A stretch of DNA of 64,000 nt from Magnaporthiopsis rhizophila (taxonomy: Eukaryota > Ascomycota > Sordariomycetes > Magnaporthales > Magnaporthaceae), in assembly GCA_003049465.1 (NCBI GenBank), contig PYSS01000081.1, forward strand, positions 122,166 to 186,165. The letters run 5' to 3'. Shown here piece by piece: positions 33,213-45,356 of this stretch. The notes under the pieces were generated by a model. That model ran no database searches. It was not told where the DNA came from and saw only the letters and a list, made by a program, of their open reading frames with translations. The stretch's first letter is position 1. Each line of letters starts with the position of its first letter. A program made the position numbers and the translations under genes.

Positions 33213-33448
33213 CCATAAACTTCCTGGCCGAATTAAAGGCCAACGACGGTGGGCATTTGTCCGGTGGACAGGTGGGAATCATCGCTTTGGAGATCATGCC
33301 CGTGAGCTCCCGCATAACTGGAGAGGCAATGTCGCAAAACAAAATAGGCAACGAGGTGCATCGCATATTGGAGGCGCACAGGTGGGAAAAGTTCGTGCTG
33401 GTGAGAGGTTAGTGGATGCTATTAGGAGGTTCTCCATTGAAGGGTAAC
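33213..33448 (+). pseudogene. truncated, inverted copy of the alpha/beta-hydrolase
   Basis: The + strand reads NFLAELKANDGGHLS, GGQVGIIALEIMPVSSRI and ILEAHRWEKFVLV, nearly identical to exon 2 of the gene at 30002-31688. It then jumps directly to the last codons RRFSIEG and TAA. The matching 3' flank follows (GGTAACTTG, then the CCCAGGAGGAGT block near 33465-33480; compare 29950-30000 reversed). The nucleophile elbow, intron 2 and most of exon 3 are missing, so it cannot be functional. Differences from the parent include G/A and C/T changes but no heavy RIP. Confidence 0.88.
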
Positions 33449-33632
33449 TTGCTGTATATGGTCCCAGGAGGAGTCGGGAGGCAACCCATGCCATGTGACC
33501 ACCTTCCCTTTATTCACCAGAGATGCAAACGGATTCCCCGGCGATGGGACTCGGATAGAGATGACGATGCGCGGGACAAAAAGCCAAATGTTCAAGCCGG
33601 ACGCTCTCTCTGGAGACAGATCAGGAGCCTCA

Positions 33633-33742
<110 letters not shown>

Positions 33743-33817
33743 GTTCCTCTTATTTGTGGAGGGTGGGAATTAGCGATATGGCACCTCGAATCGTCCGCGG
33801 CATCGGGGGCCATGGTG

Positions 33818-36800
33818 TCAGAAACCCCCTCTTTCCATCTCCGTGTCGTCCGGGGTCCAGTCGCTCAGAATGTCCCGCAGGTCGCTGAACCGGACCGGCT
33901 TCGTCAGGTAGAGGTTGACTCCGCTGGAGAAGGCATCCTGTTGACTGGTAGCAGAACCTAGACCGGTCAAGGCGATGATCATGGCGGGCTTCTGCCGTCG
34001 GTCGCGTTCCAGCCTCCTGATTTCTCGCGTGGCCTCAATCCCGTCCATGACCGGCATTGAGATGTCTACCGTGCTGGTTAAGGATACTTGCACCACCCTG
34101 TGTGTCGAGACGGGACGGGTTTTGCTTACCCATGAACACAATGTCATAAAGCTTCTGCGCGTTCTGGAACGCCCGCAACGCCTCGAGGCCATTTGCCGCC
34201 GTGTCGCACGGGTAGCGATCCTTACTCACCAACGCGTAGAGAAGCTGCGTCAACGTCAGCCATATACCGGTCATTTACGGACCAAACGAAAAGCGCCGCG
34301 ATGCCCTTAGGTACCTGTAGGTTGATCTTGTTGTCGTCGACCAAAAGCAGCATGGGCTTTCGCTTCTCGGGATGGTTGGTCCCCACAGCGGGCGCCGGCA
34401 ATTCATCTGCTTTGGAAGCCGCGGGGGGCACATATTCGTCTTGCGCATGAGAGCGCCGAAAGAGACTCTGCGGAGAAGCCAGGGCTTCGTCCGGAAGCCC
34501 GGGAGAAAACGGTCGCGGTGCGTGTGGAGTATTAACGACACAATACGCGAGGGCCTTGGCAAGCTTGTGAGGACCGCATCTGCGCTGGACGGATTAGCAT
34601 CGCCGAATCCAACGCTCGATATCAATGCTGCAAAACGAGATCTAAAAGCACGGGTAGCTGGGAACGACGCACGGCTCGGAGACAAAGTGGACAAGTCCGT
34701 TGTTGGTGCCTTGACCATCCTGCATCATGCTGCGGCAGTACTCACGATGCAGGGCTTCGTAGGAGCAGAGCACAATGGTGGGGATTCCGCTGGCTGCCGC
34801 ACGGCGAGCATGTTGCCTGTATCTCGTATTAGTGCGATAGGGACAAGGATTCAAGACAGGAGGAAGGTAACGGCGGGTTTCTCTTACTCGTTCGCAACAT
34901 AAACATCAGGAGGTGAAGATCCCCATGTTTGCGGCGCTGAGACCTCCATATCAAACCAGTGCTTGGCCGTGGCGATGAGCGACGTTCGGAGAGGTGGGGC
35001 GGGCTCTGGCCCCACTTTCCCATCATCTGCACGTCTTTCGGGAGTAGCCGGGTTAACATCAAAGCCCAGGAGGCCCATGGTGAGTCCGGTGGTCTTTTTC
35101 TTGGTCGCTTGAATGATATTTCCATCCTCCCGGGTAAGGGGGAGACGATCGGCGGATAGTGCTTGGTTCAAGGTGAGTGTCACCACCACTTCGGTCCCGA
35201 CGCCTTGCTCACTCGTGATGTCGATTGTGCCCCCGAGAGAGCCCACAAGCTGCTGCACGATGCTGAGGCCCAGTCCGGTTCCCTGATTCATGGGATTCTC
35301 CTGAGTGAATGGCGTAAACAGGCCGCCGTGTAGGTACTCCTGTGATATCCCTCTTCCGGAATCGCTGACGGTGATCGTTATGACGGACTGGCCTGGTTTG
35401 GATTGTGTGGAATCGATGTCTTGGGCTTGAAGGGAGACCTTGATCCAGCCTTTGCTGGTGTATTTGAGAGCATTACCGAAGAGATTCATCAGAATCCGCC
35501 TCAACGCTCCGGACTGCGTGTTGAACGTCCAATTTGGTCTCCAGCCGATGTCCACAGCCACTTCGACCCGCTCCTTGGTCAATCCAGGCTGGTTCGAAGC
35601 TGCATCGCCGTTATCCGGCCCCGTCGTGCTACGTTTCCGTTTGGCTTCGGAATGGAGGCTGGTCGCTCCGTCGGCCACCACGAGCGACGATTGGCCGTAA
35701 AACTCGTGACCTGCGAACATGGAATCGATGACGTCCTCGGCGAGGAAGCTGAGGTCGACGTCGATGGTCAAGCCCGACCCTTGTGCGCCGGTCCGCCGTC
35801 CGCCGGGCTCGGGTTTCGACCTCCTAATCCGGTCGGATCTGACGAAGGTGTTGATCTTTGTAAAATCCAGCACATGTTGGATGGTGTCGAGAAGCGTCCT
35901 CCCGCATCGCTCAATGGTGTCGATCATGCCCTGCTGGAACGAGTTGACCGTTGTATCCTGAAGAAACTCGACCGACGCGAGGATGCCGTGGAGCGGCGAG
36001 CGAAGCTCGTGGCTGATGGACGAGATAAAGTCCGACTTGGCCCTATCCGCGTTTACCGCATCCAACCGGGCAACTTCGGCCATGATGCTGTTTCCAAAGG
36101 CGGCGAGATAGTTCAAATCTTCTGTGTGGGTGAGCACGCGCGGGGTCTGCTGACCAATCCAGAAAAAGCTCCCGGCGAACCATCTGCCCCTGTGCGAATC
36201 CCACAGCGGAATAAAGGCTATACTTCTCGCTCCAGGAAGCATCCGAAGCAGGATCTTTGCCTCCCTATGTTCGGCGGCTTCCTCGGGAAGCCGTTCTCGC
36301 GTCTCGGAATATCTGTATTCGGCGCCTGCTTCGTCTTCTGGCGCGTGGCCGGGGCTGCCGGCGGGGGGCATGACTCGGCTTCTCTCGCCCGACTGGAAGA
36401 CGTGTCCGTTGGGATACTTGCGAAGAAGGGTCTCGAGAAATGCTTCCGCAGGCGGAACCACTGGGGTTGTATCGCCATGCATGCTGGAGTGTTTGCCCGT
36501 CCGAAAGCCCAGCACTCCGCACATCTTTTGCTCAACGCCGCGTTTTCCAGTCGGTGTCTCCCCTGGCAGTTGCAGCGCGTGGTCACTGTCACCAGTGCTT
36601 ACATCTGATGACTCCGTATCACCGGTCGGGCTCCGGGGGGGCTCCCTTTCCGTGTGGGGCATATCGGACTCTAATACTTGTAAGATCACCAGTGTCAAAC
36701 TTCTAGGGCGGAGTGTTCTGGCGACCCACCGATATCTCGTCCGCGTGTATGAATATTGGCATCTAGGAAGATAGCCCCGTCAACCTCGATGCACTCCTGG

Positions 36801-38016
36801 ATAATGTTGCTGGCACGAGAAAACATCTCCTTGACGCTTTGGGATACGAGCCTGTCCCGTAGGTCCAGAGTAAATGTTGCCACGCTCTGCCCGCTGCGTA
36901 GGGGAGAAGGACTGTCGGCTGTCGCCGGAACGGCCGTCTTCGGTGGTTGCTGAGGCGGGAATTCCTTGCTTCCGGGCCTCGAGGCGGCGGAAGTCCCACC
37001 GCAGTCCCCCTGGACTGTGGGGACCGAAGGCGTGTCGACGGTGCAACCGGTTGTTTTCACTAGAGTGGTCGTAGATGGCCTCGCATGACTACCGGGCGAT
37101 GTAGATGGAATTGGGACCTGGGCATCCATAGTCCGTTCGGGGGATATGTGTCTTTGGCGCAATGGCAATGGACCCACACCATACTCCTCTCTCTTCTTGT
37201 TGTCCCCTTCAGTGCCGTCTTCCGGCACGTCCCGTCGGCGAGGTTTGGTGCTTCCAAGTTCGAGCCACCAGTCGCCCAGGTCAGTGCCGCCTTCCATGAA
37301 AACCCCGAGGCCTTTGACCATCTTCTCGGTGCGCCGATGCCCTTCGTTAGATCTCGCCATCTCCAGGTGTGCCATGATCGCATGTGACATATCGCACAAG
37401 AACTCTGTTTCAGTGCTGCCGAGTCCCTCCCTTGGCCTATCATCCATGACGGACAGAGTTCCGATGTTGAATCCCGACCTGGTGCTGATGGGCATTGCGG
37501 CGTAGAATCGTAGGGACGGATGCCTCGCGACAAAGGACTGATCCTTGAACTCGATGTCTTGGGTGATATCGTTGATGACCAAGGGGGATCGGCTCCACGA
37601 CTTCTGGCGCGGCCCATCTTCTCGCGAGGCGAGCATCTCAAGCCTTTGAAGAGCGTTCCCGCAGAGCCCCAGCGATTTCAGCAATGTTGTACGCCCAAAC
37701 CATAAACCATCTTTGTCGTTGGCAGGAGCGTCAGACAGGAGATGTGACGTCTGCGTGGCCTCCGTAAGAATGTGTTGATGTGTCCGGTCAATGAGGGATA
37801 TCAACGTGCGCGTCGTGTTCAAGCGCAGCGTCACGAGCTGCGCGAAGGCAGATAGTGTTGTATCAGGCCCTGATCGAGGCGCTCTATTTGGTGCGAGGTA
37901 TCTAATCCGTGATATCAGTCAACTCCACATTTACTGCAATAAATCAGGCGTGTTTCGTACTGGTAAAAATCCCTCTCCCAAGCCGCCTCGGAAGGGGACC
38001 CGAGGCTCTCCTCCAT
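33818..38016 (-). CDS. hybrid histidine kinase (GAF-HisKA-HATPase_c-REC), 7 exons
   Basis: The exons are 38016-37961, 37901-36730, 36676-34888, 34816-34673, 34579-34315, 34244-34130 and 34065-33818, giving 1262 residues. All six introns (59, 53, 71, 93, 70, 64 bp) have GT..AG ends and keep frame. The N-terminus carries a GAF-like domain (about 30-200: TLSAFAQL, LISLIDR, FYAAMPIS). The H-box ISSISHELRSPLHG has phospho-acceptor His632. The ATPase N-box is LMNLFGNALKYT (Asn811), with DSGRGIS and GTGLGLSIV after it. The receiver domain has LVDDN (Asp1135-1136), Asp1181 in VFMDISMPVMDG (codon split by intron 6) and Lys1236 in LTKP. It is a cytosolic two-component sensor feeding His-Asp phosphorelay signalling; the signal is unknown. 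The start ATG is tentative because the frame is open about 55 codons further upstream. Confidence 0.92.
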
Positions 38017-38559
38017 GCTGCGGTTTGGCCTACTGCACAGCTGAATAGCCTCCGAAAAGACGCTCTTCACACGACCGACACTCGGGGGGTTGACAGTTTC
38101 ACCAGAATCGGGATCGATAACGATATCTGGGAGACGAGGACCGGGTCGTTGGACGCCAAGGTTGAGGACCGCACCTCAATCTGCCGTTGTGCTGGGGGGG
38201 GGGGCGAAATTCTCGGGTCGTCATTGATCCTCCAAAGCATGTGCAGGGGGTAGAGAAGAATGGTGGCGGGTGTGGAATTGGCTGTGGTTTCCTACCTGGG
38301 GGCCTGGTTTATTTATTTAACGTGGCTTACCACCGAGTCGTGCAAACCACCAAGTCGCGCATGTGCAAAATGTCACGGCACGACAGTACGTGATCTAGAT
38401 GTTGTAACGATTGGGATGAACCTTCCCCACTACGCCACACACCCACAAAAGGGTACGATGGCAAGTCACGACGTGTGGCTTGACATTGAGGTTCATATAG
38501 GCGCGTGCGACGTCGACCCCAGCCGACCGTCACAGATGTGAACAGTTCATTGCAGATGA
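38017..38559. other. promoter side of the histidine kinase
   Basis: No gene is recognised. The frame of exon 1 remains open upstream to about 38180, so either the 5' UTR or additional N-terminal coding lies here. A run of G (38191-38201) marks the upstream end of that stretch. The left edge of the LINE sequence cannot be placed exactly but lies near 38540-38600. Confidence 0.4.
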
Positions 38560-38635
38560 GGAGGAAGGAATTTATCTACGAGGGGCAAGCGGGGTGCCAC
38601 GGGCTAAATCCCATGGAAGACAGCCCGTGCACCTA

Positions 38636-38730
38636 CTTGTGCGGGCTAAAAGCGCCACGCCCTCGATCGGCCCTTTGGGGATAGAGTGCGGCACGGCGAC
38701 TTGTCGTTTTTCTGCAACATAATTTCCCAT
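38636..38730 (+). repeat. left TIR of pogo-like element 2
   Basis: It matches the reverse complement of 53422-53516 with about a dozen differences and ends in ATAATTTCCC on both sides. Confidence 0.9.
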
Positions 38731-39288
38731 GTGTCACGGGGTTAAGCCGAAGGCTGGAAACGAGGTGATCACGATGGTAGCGGGTAGGTCAAAAGGGGTT
38801 GGTGCCTATATTGCTATGGGGTCGATACAACAACTTCAGCTTGATCGTTGGCAATCTGGAATTGCCACGATCAACCTGCCTAAGGGGTCGGCCGCGGCGG
38901 GCCAGCGTCACGTGACCCTGGATGCCTCGGGCATCCAGGCACCCACAGGCCTTGCTGCCCCCTTTCCGGGTGCAGCCCTGGCGGCCCTGCCTGAGTCCTC
39001 CAAGTCCCTTACACCATGGAAAATTAGCAGTGAATCAATGTACCTTCGAATCAGCGCGTGACCCCCCCCCAACTGCATATTGCACGGGCCCATGCATGCC
39101 TACGCCACCCCAGTGACGCCTTTTAGATCGGCAACCCCGCTCCTACCGTGAGTGATCGCAGCTCGATTCTGCTGTATCTCGCTGTTTCCAAAGCAAAAAC
39201 GCACCAAAATGGGAGGGGTCAACAGCGAAAAGAAGCGCGATCAAGCGCGGATAACTGAGGCCCGGATCCTCACCGCCGTTGAAGATAT

Positions 39289-39430
39289 TATCAGAGGTGG
39301 CCTGGAGTCACGTGGGTGGCAACTAGTGCCCTATAGCTTTAGGCCTTGCACCGGCCCTGGCCTGCAATCAAATAGAGTAGTATAATAAACACCAATCATT
39401 TTGGGTGCCAGTCGTTGCGCACCTTCATCA
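39289..39430 (+). repeat. 5' LTR of copia 2
   Basis: It begins TATCAGAGGTGG (the first G of TGTCAGAGG changed to A) and ends CACCTTCATCA. It is 142 bp, like the 3' LTR and the solo LTR at 31924. Confidence 0.9.
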
Positions 39431-39442
39431 GGTTATAAGCCC
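39431..39442 (+). promoter_or_regulatory. copia 2 primer binding site (half-tRNA type)
   Basis: GGTTATAAGCCC sits immediately after the 5' LTR. With one G-to-A change it equals GGTTATGAGCCC, complementary to the anticodon arm of initiator tRNA-Met. Many copia elements use a tRNA half-molecule in this way. Confidence 0.65.
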
Positions 39443-40193
39443 TCGTGCCGCCGCTGACGATATTTTTGCCTGATTTGGAAAGATTAACGGTGCACGAGTT
39501 GTTTACCATTATTTGCATTTTTTTGCCATAAATTACGGGCGAGGCGCAGCAATTAAAAAATTATCAAAATAATAATTAATAAAGCCGCGTTCGGCATTAA
39601 TTAGCAATTATAATAAAATAATAATAATAACCTTTTTAGTGCCTAAAAGTATTTTTTTTTTTTTGCAATCCAACCCTTTTATACGCATTAAAAAAATTAA
39701 TAAAACTGCCAAAATAGCAGAATACTGCGAAATTGCAATTAAAATTTTAAACCTGCTGGGGCCTTTTAACCTGAAAATATAAAAGCGCACCATCCGGGTG
39801 CATCTAATTATTTCCCGCAATATTTTTTTTATATTTGCTAATCCTCCGGCCAAACCGATTAAAGCAGAGAATAATAAAGCCGTACAGTTATAAGCTTTTA
39901 AAAGGATATTAATATGGTACTGTATCTGTAATAATATTAAAAAGGTAACCATAAACCTGGAAAAAATCGGTTAAAACCGCCCCAAAAATAATAAGGATCA
40001 GAACCCAAAAATATTTTGGAACAAAATAATCAGCATTATTAAAATTATTGCTAATGGCCGTTTTAATGCTTTGATTAACAAATATTATATAATTTCGGTG
40101 GAAAAGTTTAACGATAATATTAAAAAATATACAAACCGCTGGTTATAAATAAAATAAGCCTTAAATCAGGCTAATATTAATATTCCGGATTAA

Positions 40194-41534
40194 ATGCTTA
40201 TAAAAAGCCTTATTAACGGGCTTAGCGCTATTTATCCTTTTATAATGGCTATAATTTTGGAAAATTATAAAGGCGAGCGCTGCATTTTTGCTAATTTTAT
40301 TTCGAAAATGCTTAAAAATACGGCAGTTATAAAAGCCTCGGAATTAAAAGTTATAGCTAATATTAACAAAAAGCCGGAAAAATTTTAAAAAATAAAAAAA
40401 AACCGAAATTTTGTAATAAAAAAGGTTATATTATTATTTTGCATACTTTTTATTACGATAAATATAATAAATATTATAAAAGCGGCGATAATAACTGTTA
40501 ATTTCTGCACCTTAAGCTTAAGGAGGCCTAAAAGGCCAAATATCCGGAGCGGCACTTTTAGCAAAGCAATAAAGCAGCTAATAAGGCTATAACCAATTTA
40601 AAAGCTGCCAATTATACTGATAATATACTAATTGATCGGGGCAATATTAGCCAGTATATTATAACCAATATTGTTTTGGGCAATATTAATAATGCCTATA
40701 ATACTGTAATAATCAATTTCGGTTTGTTTAAGCACTATTTTAACAATTGCAAATGGTTTATTTTGCTAAAAAAGCGCAAATTCCTTTATAATACTATTAT
40801 GGCTAATAGCGGTGCCCAAATTTCCGCTAAAAAGGGCATTATTAAAATATATTAGCATAATAAGGCGGGCATTATTATAATTACCCTACAGGCAATTTTT
40901 ATGCCTAAATTTTCTTTTAACCTTTTTAATTTTAGCAAAATATATAAAACAGGTTTAAAGGATAATTAAATCGATCATTTTGTAATGCTTAACAGCAAAT
41001 GGTTGGGCAGCTACCAGATTAATAATAATATATTAATTATTAATATTAATATACCCGTAAGCACGCCCCCGGGCTTTATAGCCCTAAATAATGCACCTAA
41101 CGGAGGAAACCGACCGATAAAGGCTAATGCACCGGCCATAATAGGGCGTTTAATACCTTATATAATAATATATTAGCGCCTGATACATACTAACAAAAAA
41201 GCGGTAATAACAGCCTGCTGCGCTGCAAATATTAAAATCAATTATTTCAAAATATTAAAATATACCTGTAACAATTGTTTGAAAAGCAAAGCAACCCAAA
41301 TTATTAATAATTGTTATTTTTGTCGCATTACCCGCCTTTTAGGCCGTATTTATATGGATATACTAACCATTTCGCCTATTTTGTACAGCGGATATAATTA
41401 TACCGTTTATATTATTAATAAAGCAATTATTTTTGGTTGGGTAATTTTTGCAATTAGCAAAACCAGCACGGAAATTTTTATAAAAATTTGCAACTGGATT
41501 AATTATATTAAGCTTCAGTTAAGCATTAAAATAT
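40194..41534 (+). pseudogene. copia 2 gag-protease-integrase (5' part), RIP-degraded
   Basis: The open pieces are a gag-like segment (40194-40388), a protease-like piece around 40800 (MANSGAQISAKKG, where active copies carry D-S-G-A), and the integrase start (41279-41534: CYFCRITRLLGRIYMDI, then GYNYTVYIINKAI). The frame runs into the gypsy B LTR at 41535. Confidence 0.7.
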
Positions 41535-41997
41535 TGTTACAAACGGTTCTCTGCTTCTAGGGTAGGATATGCTAGGAGAGGCACTGAGCAGTAAGGTCTC
41601 CATAAGATCGCTTGTGCTGGGAACTAGGGTAGTAACAAAGGTTTCGATTGTTTGCCCAAAGGGATGCCTTGGAGCTAATTTAGGTTAACTAATGCCGAGG
41701 CCTTAGCCAAGAACTATTTAATATAATAGGAATCCTTTGCTTTATATACCAGCGACCCTCCCATATTATATTTGTGCTATATTTGTTATGTTGCATAGCG
41801 AATATATCACTGTGCTATATTTGTTATGTTATATAACAGATATATTACCCGTGCTTAGGTAAGTGCTTGGTTATATAACTTTTTTTTTTAGCTTGGCCTT
41901 AATTATTCGGCCCCTGGCTTTTATGACTGCAGGGTAGAGGCGTTTTGCTGGGGGTTAGTTTTAGCCCTCCTGTTCCCTGCCAATTGTGATTGTAACA
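41535..41997 (-). repeat. 3' LTR of gypsy B (left copy)
   Basis: It is 463 bp, with TGTTACA/TGTAACA ends. It is less mutated than the right copy, and the visible differences are transitions. Confidence 0.92.
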
Positions 41998-42383
41998 TTA
42001 GGTTTTCTTTTTTAGGCCAAATTTTTTTGGCCAAAACCTGCAATTTTATTTTTTTGTTAATGGTAAATACTTTTTTTCCTTACCATTTTCCGTTTTTTTT
42101 TTTTAACAAAATGTTTGGTTGGGTGCAAAAATAAAAAGCTATTAATGCGCGGTCCACCGTTTATTATAATAATTTGTTTGCTATTTTTTTGTTATTTTCC
42201 ACCGAAATATCTTTTTGTTTTGCTTGCAAAGCATTAGGGTTTGTGCGTTGCGCTATATTTTTCTGTAACTTTTTTAGGTGCATTAAATGCGTTTGTTAAA
42301 AACATTTTCGGTGCAACGTGCTAGGTTTTTTTCTGTTCCAGTTTGAGAAATTTAGCTATTAATATTTTAAGATAAGGGCTAAA

Positions 42384-42662
42384 TTGGAAATAGCAAAGGA
42401 GAAGCGCTGTTGTACTAATGCCAAAATCGAGCATTTGCGCAAGCAGGAAAAAATGTGGTTTAAAAGGAAAATGCGTGCAATTTGTTGCAGGATTGATAGT
42501 ATAAAGGAGCTGGAGTGGGTCGAGCGGGAGAAAGCCGAAAAAGTAGCCGCGCAGGTTTCTGCCGCGCTTTTAAACCTGCCGGCCTTTAATTTCCCTTCCT
42601 TATTTTTTGGTTGGGACGGGCTTGGGGTTTATCCGAACCTTAACCTGTTTGCCTTTTTTTAA
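42384..42662 (+). other. antisense ORF (92 codons) in the 3' region of gypsy B
   Basis: It lies between pol and the 3' LTR, on the strand opposite to pol. It is a basic, Lys/Arg/Glu-rich, coiled-coil-like stretch (KIEHLRKQEKMWFKRK, then SIKELEWVEREKAEKVAA) followed by a Pro/Phe-rich end. It stays open although the surroundings are full of stops. A diverged copy occupies the same place in gypsy A (1927-2092). The function is unknown. It may be an accessory antisense gene of this retroelement family. Confidence 0.55.
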
Positions 42663-43109
42663 TTTGGTAAATTGATAGGTTTTTAACGATTTTTTTAGGT
42701 TATATAGCGCAATGGTAGCATATTTTGATTTTTATTGAAAGGTTTTGGGTTTGATTTTTAATATAACTTTTAATATAATAATATTCCGCTGTTGCAGCAG
42801 CGCATTATTGGGTTAAGCCTTTTTGTTATTTATTAACCTTTTTGTAATTGTTTTTGCCGATATTTTTATAAGGCTTTTTGGCAATTTATAAAGTTTTTTT
42901 TTTTCCTATATATTATGCTTATATCCGTATTTTGCTTATTTAATTAAATATTACCGTTTGCGGTATTATATTTTATTATTAAAATTTTTTTTGATTTTTC
43001 ATTTTTGGTTCGGATCGATTTTTATTAATTTTGTGCTTTTCGAACCAGGTAATGCCGGTTTTAGCAAGGAAATATGAAAAATAAAGTAAATTTTTATTAT
43101 TAGTAATAA

Positions 43110-43865
43110 TTAAAATTTGTAATTAACTGGTAAAATTATTTTCCTAACCTTGAACGGTTCGAATTTTTTGTAATTTAGCTTATTATTTGGCTGTTTTATT
43201 TTAATATTGCGGTGCAAAAGATAAATGTTATTCCTTTTTTTAAAGGTTGGTTTTTCGAGCTTTTTTTTATTTGCCTGGATGGATATGCGTTTCCGGAACT
43301 TTTCGAGCTTTTTTTGCAGGTGTTTATATAGCTTGGTTATTTTGGTAACCTGTATTTTTGCTATTGGAGCGTTTTTTCCTGTTTTAAATTCCTTGTATAT
43401 TGTAAATATAAACTTATAATTTGTAAAAAACGGAGTTATTTTTGTACTTTTGTGTACCGAACTATTATAAGCAAACTGGGCCATAAGGAATAATTATACC
43501 CAGTTAGTTTGTTTATAATTAATATAATAGCGTAAATATTGTTTTATGATCTGGTTTGTCCGTTCCGTTTGTTTATCCGTTTTGGGATAATAGGCTGTTA
43601 ATAATGCATATTTTGCTCCAAATTTTGTTATTAAAGCCTTTCAAAACTTATTTATAAATAATTTATCTCGATCCGTGATTAATTTATTGGGTGTTCCGTG
43701 TTCCAATATTATATTTTTGATAAAAATATATATTAGCTCCGTAATATTGCTATTTTTTTTATAAGGTAAAAATAGGGCATATTTGGTAAATTTGTTTATT
43801 ATTATTAAAATATTATTATACTGGGCATTTATTAATGGTTTTTTTGATTTAAAAAGCTTAACCAC
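43110..43865 (-). pseudogene. gypsy B integrase core and C-terminus fragments
   Basis: Minus strand 43865-43641 shows the integrase core (INKFTKYALFLPYKK, then ILEHGTPNKLITDRDKLF, where active copies read S-D-R-D). After RIP-broken sequence, 43484-43110 gives MAQFAYNSSVHKSTKITPFF and the basic tail with NIYLLHRNIKIKQ. Confidence 0.82.
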
Positions 43866-44669
43866 AAAATTTATCGTGATTTTTTGCTATACCTTGCTAG
43901 GCGCTGGCAAAAGCTGAAATAATCCGTAAAATTTGTGCTTGCTGGCCTTATTTTTCGCACAGCTTTTGTAATTTTTTATTATTTTCTGTATTTCGGCGCG
44001 GGTTTCTGTAAATCCATAATACTGTCAAAATTGTTTCCAGGTTTTAGCAACCCCCTGGTATTTATTAGTTATTTGGTTATAAATTTGCTTGATTTTTTTT
44101 AAGGTTTAGCTTTTTTATCGGGTTATTTTGGCCAATGCCTGCTATACCGGAATTAGGGATCTATTTAGTCCTTTGGCCAAAACCGCGCGCATTTCTGGTG
44201 GTATATCCACCTAATGGTTTGATTGGCGGCTTAAAGCATTTATTTGGCCGTTTTTTGACCCTTTTTTAACTTTAATTTGAAAGTTATAATTTTAAAAGAA
44301 CTAGCTTCATCAGATTTATTTTTTGTTCAGTATTTGGCTGGTGGTAAACTGTAATAGGTTTTTGTGATCGGTATATACCGCAATTTGGTAATTGGCTTTG
44401 TACAAATATACCTTTCATTCTTTTAAAATTTTAATAATAACGAGGAGTTTCTTATTATAAATTTGATAATTTAGCTCAGATCTATTCAGTTTTTGCGAGA
44501 AAAATGCATAAAAATGCAGTTTTTTTTGGTTATTTTGCTATTCCAATTATCCTCCAATAGCAAAATCCGATATATCGATTTCGATTTTAAAAGATTTTTC
44601 CGGGTTTGGCATTGCTAGTACCGGTGCTTAAATAATAGCTTTTTTTAGCAAATCGAAAATTATTTATTT

Positions 44670-45356
44670 TTATATTCCCCAATAAAATTGGGTATCGTTT
44701 TTGGTAAAATCCGTAAATAATATGGCCTTTTTGCTAAAATTTCGGATAAATTTTCGGTAAAAGTTCAAAAATCCCAAAAAGCTTTGCATTTTTTTAACTG
44801 TAATAAATATAGGCCAATTTTTTACCGCTTGTACCTTTTTGGGTTTTATCCAAACTTTTTTTTGTTTAATAATAAACCCGAGGAAAATTATTTTTAAGGA
44901 ATACCATATGCATTTGTCCGGGTTAACCAAAAGTTTTGTATTTTGCAATTTTTGTAGTATTTTATATACGTGCTATTTGTATTTTTCCAATATATCTGAA
45001 AAAATCAGAATATTATTTAAATATGCAAAGGCAAAAATATCGAGGTACTTTTGCAGTACGTGATTAATTATTTGCTGAAATATGGCTGGTATATTGGTAA
45101 GCCCGAAGGTTATTACCAATAATTTAAAAACTCCAAACTTAATTCGAAAAGCGGTTTTCCATTTATCACCCTTTTTAATCCTTAATAGGCTATAAGCTTT
45201 GCGTAAATTTAGGGCTATAAACCACCAATTTTTCCCAAGCTTATTTTTAAATTTGTTAATTAAAAATAAAAAATACCGATCCTTTATCGTTTTCTGATTT
45301 AATGGATAATAATCGATATATATCCGTTTTTCCCCGTTTTTTTTGGAAATAAACAA
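44670..45356 (-). pseudogene. gypsy B reverse transcriptase and RNase H connection
   Basis: 45356-44973 reads KKNGEKRIYIDYYPLNQKT, then VFKLLVITFGLTNIPAIFQQ and FAYLNNILIFS. The catalytic YLDD box has become YLNN by G-to-A transitions. 44948-44670 continues with KIIFLGFIIKQKKV and QSFLGFLNFYRKFI. The frames are separated by RIP stops. Confidence 0.88.

Noticed and set aside
35403..36608. 401-codon ORF on the + strand
   Set aside because: It is exactly antisense to exon 3 of the histidine kinase, whose motifs are unmistakable. It is a shadow with no family resemblance.
36677..36706. 30-bp intron (GTTTGA..ATTAG) in the histidine kinase
   Set aside because: Too short. A 53-bp intron using the GTGGGT donor at 36729 and the ACAAG acceptor at 36677 keeps the frame and has a branch-like TTGAC.
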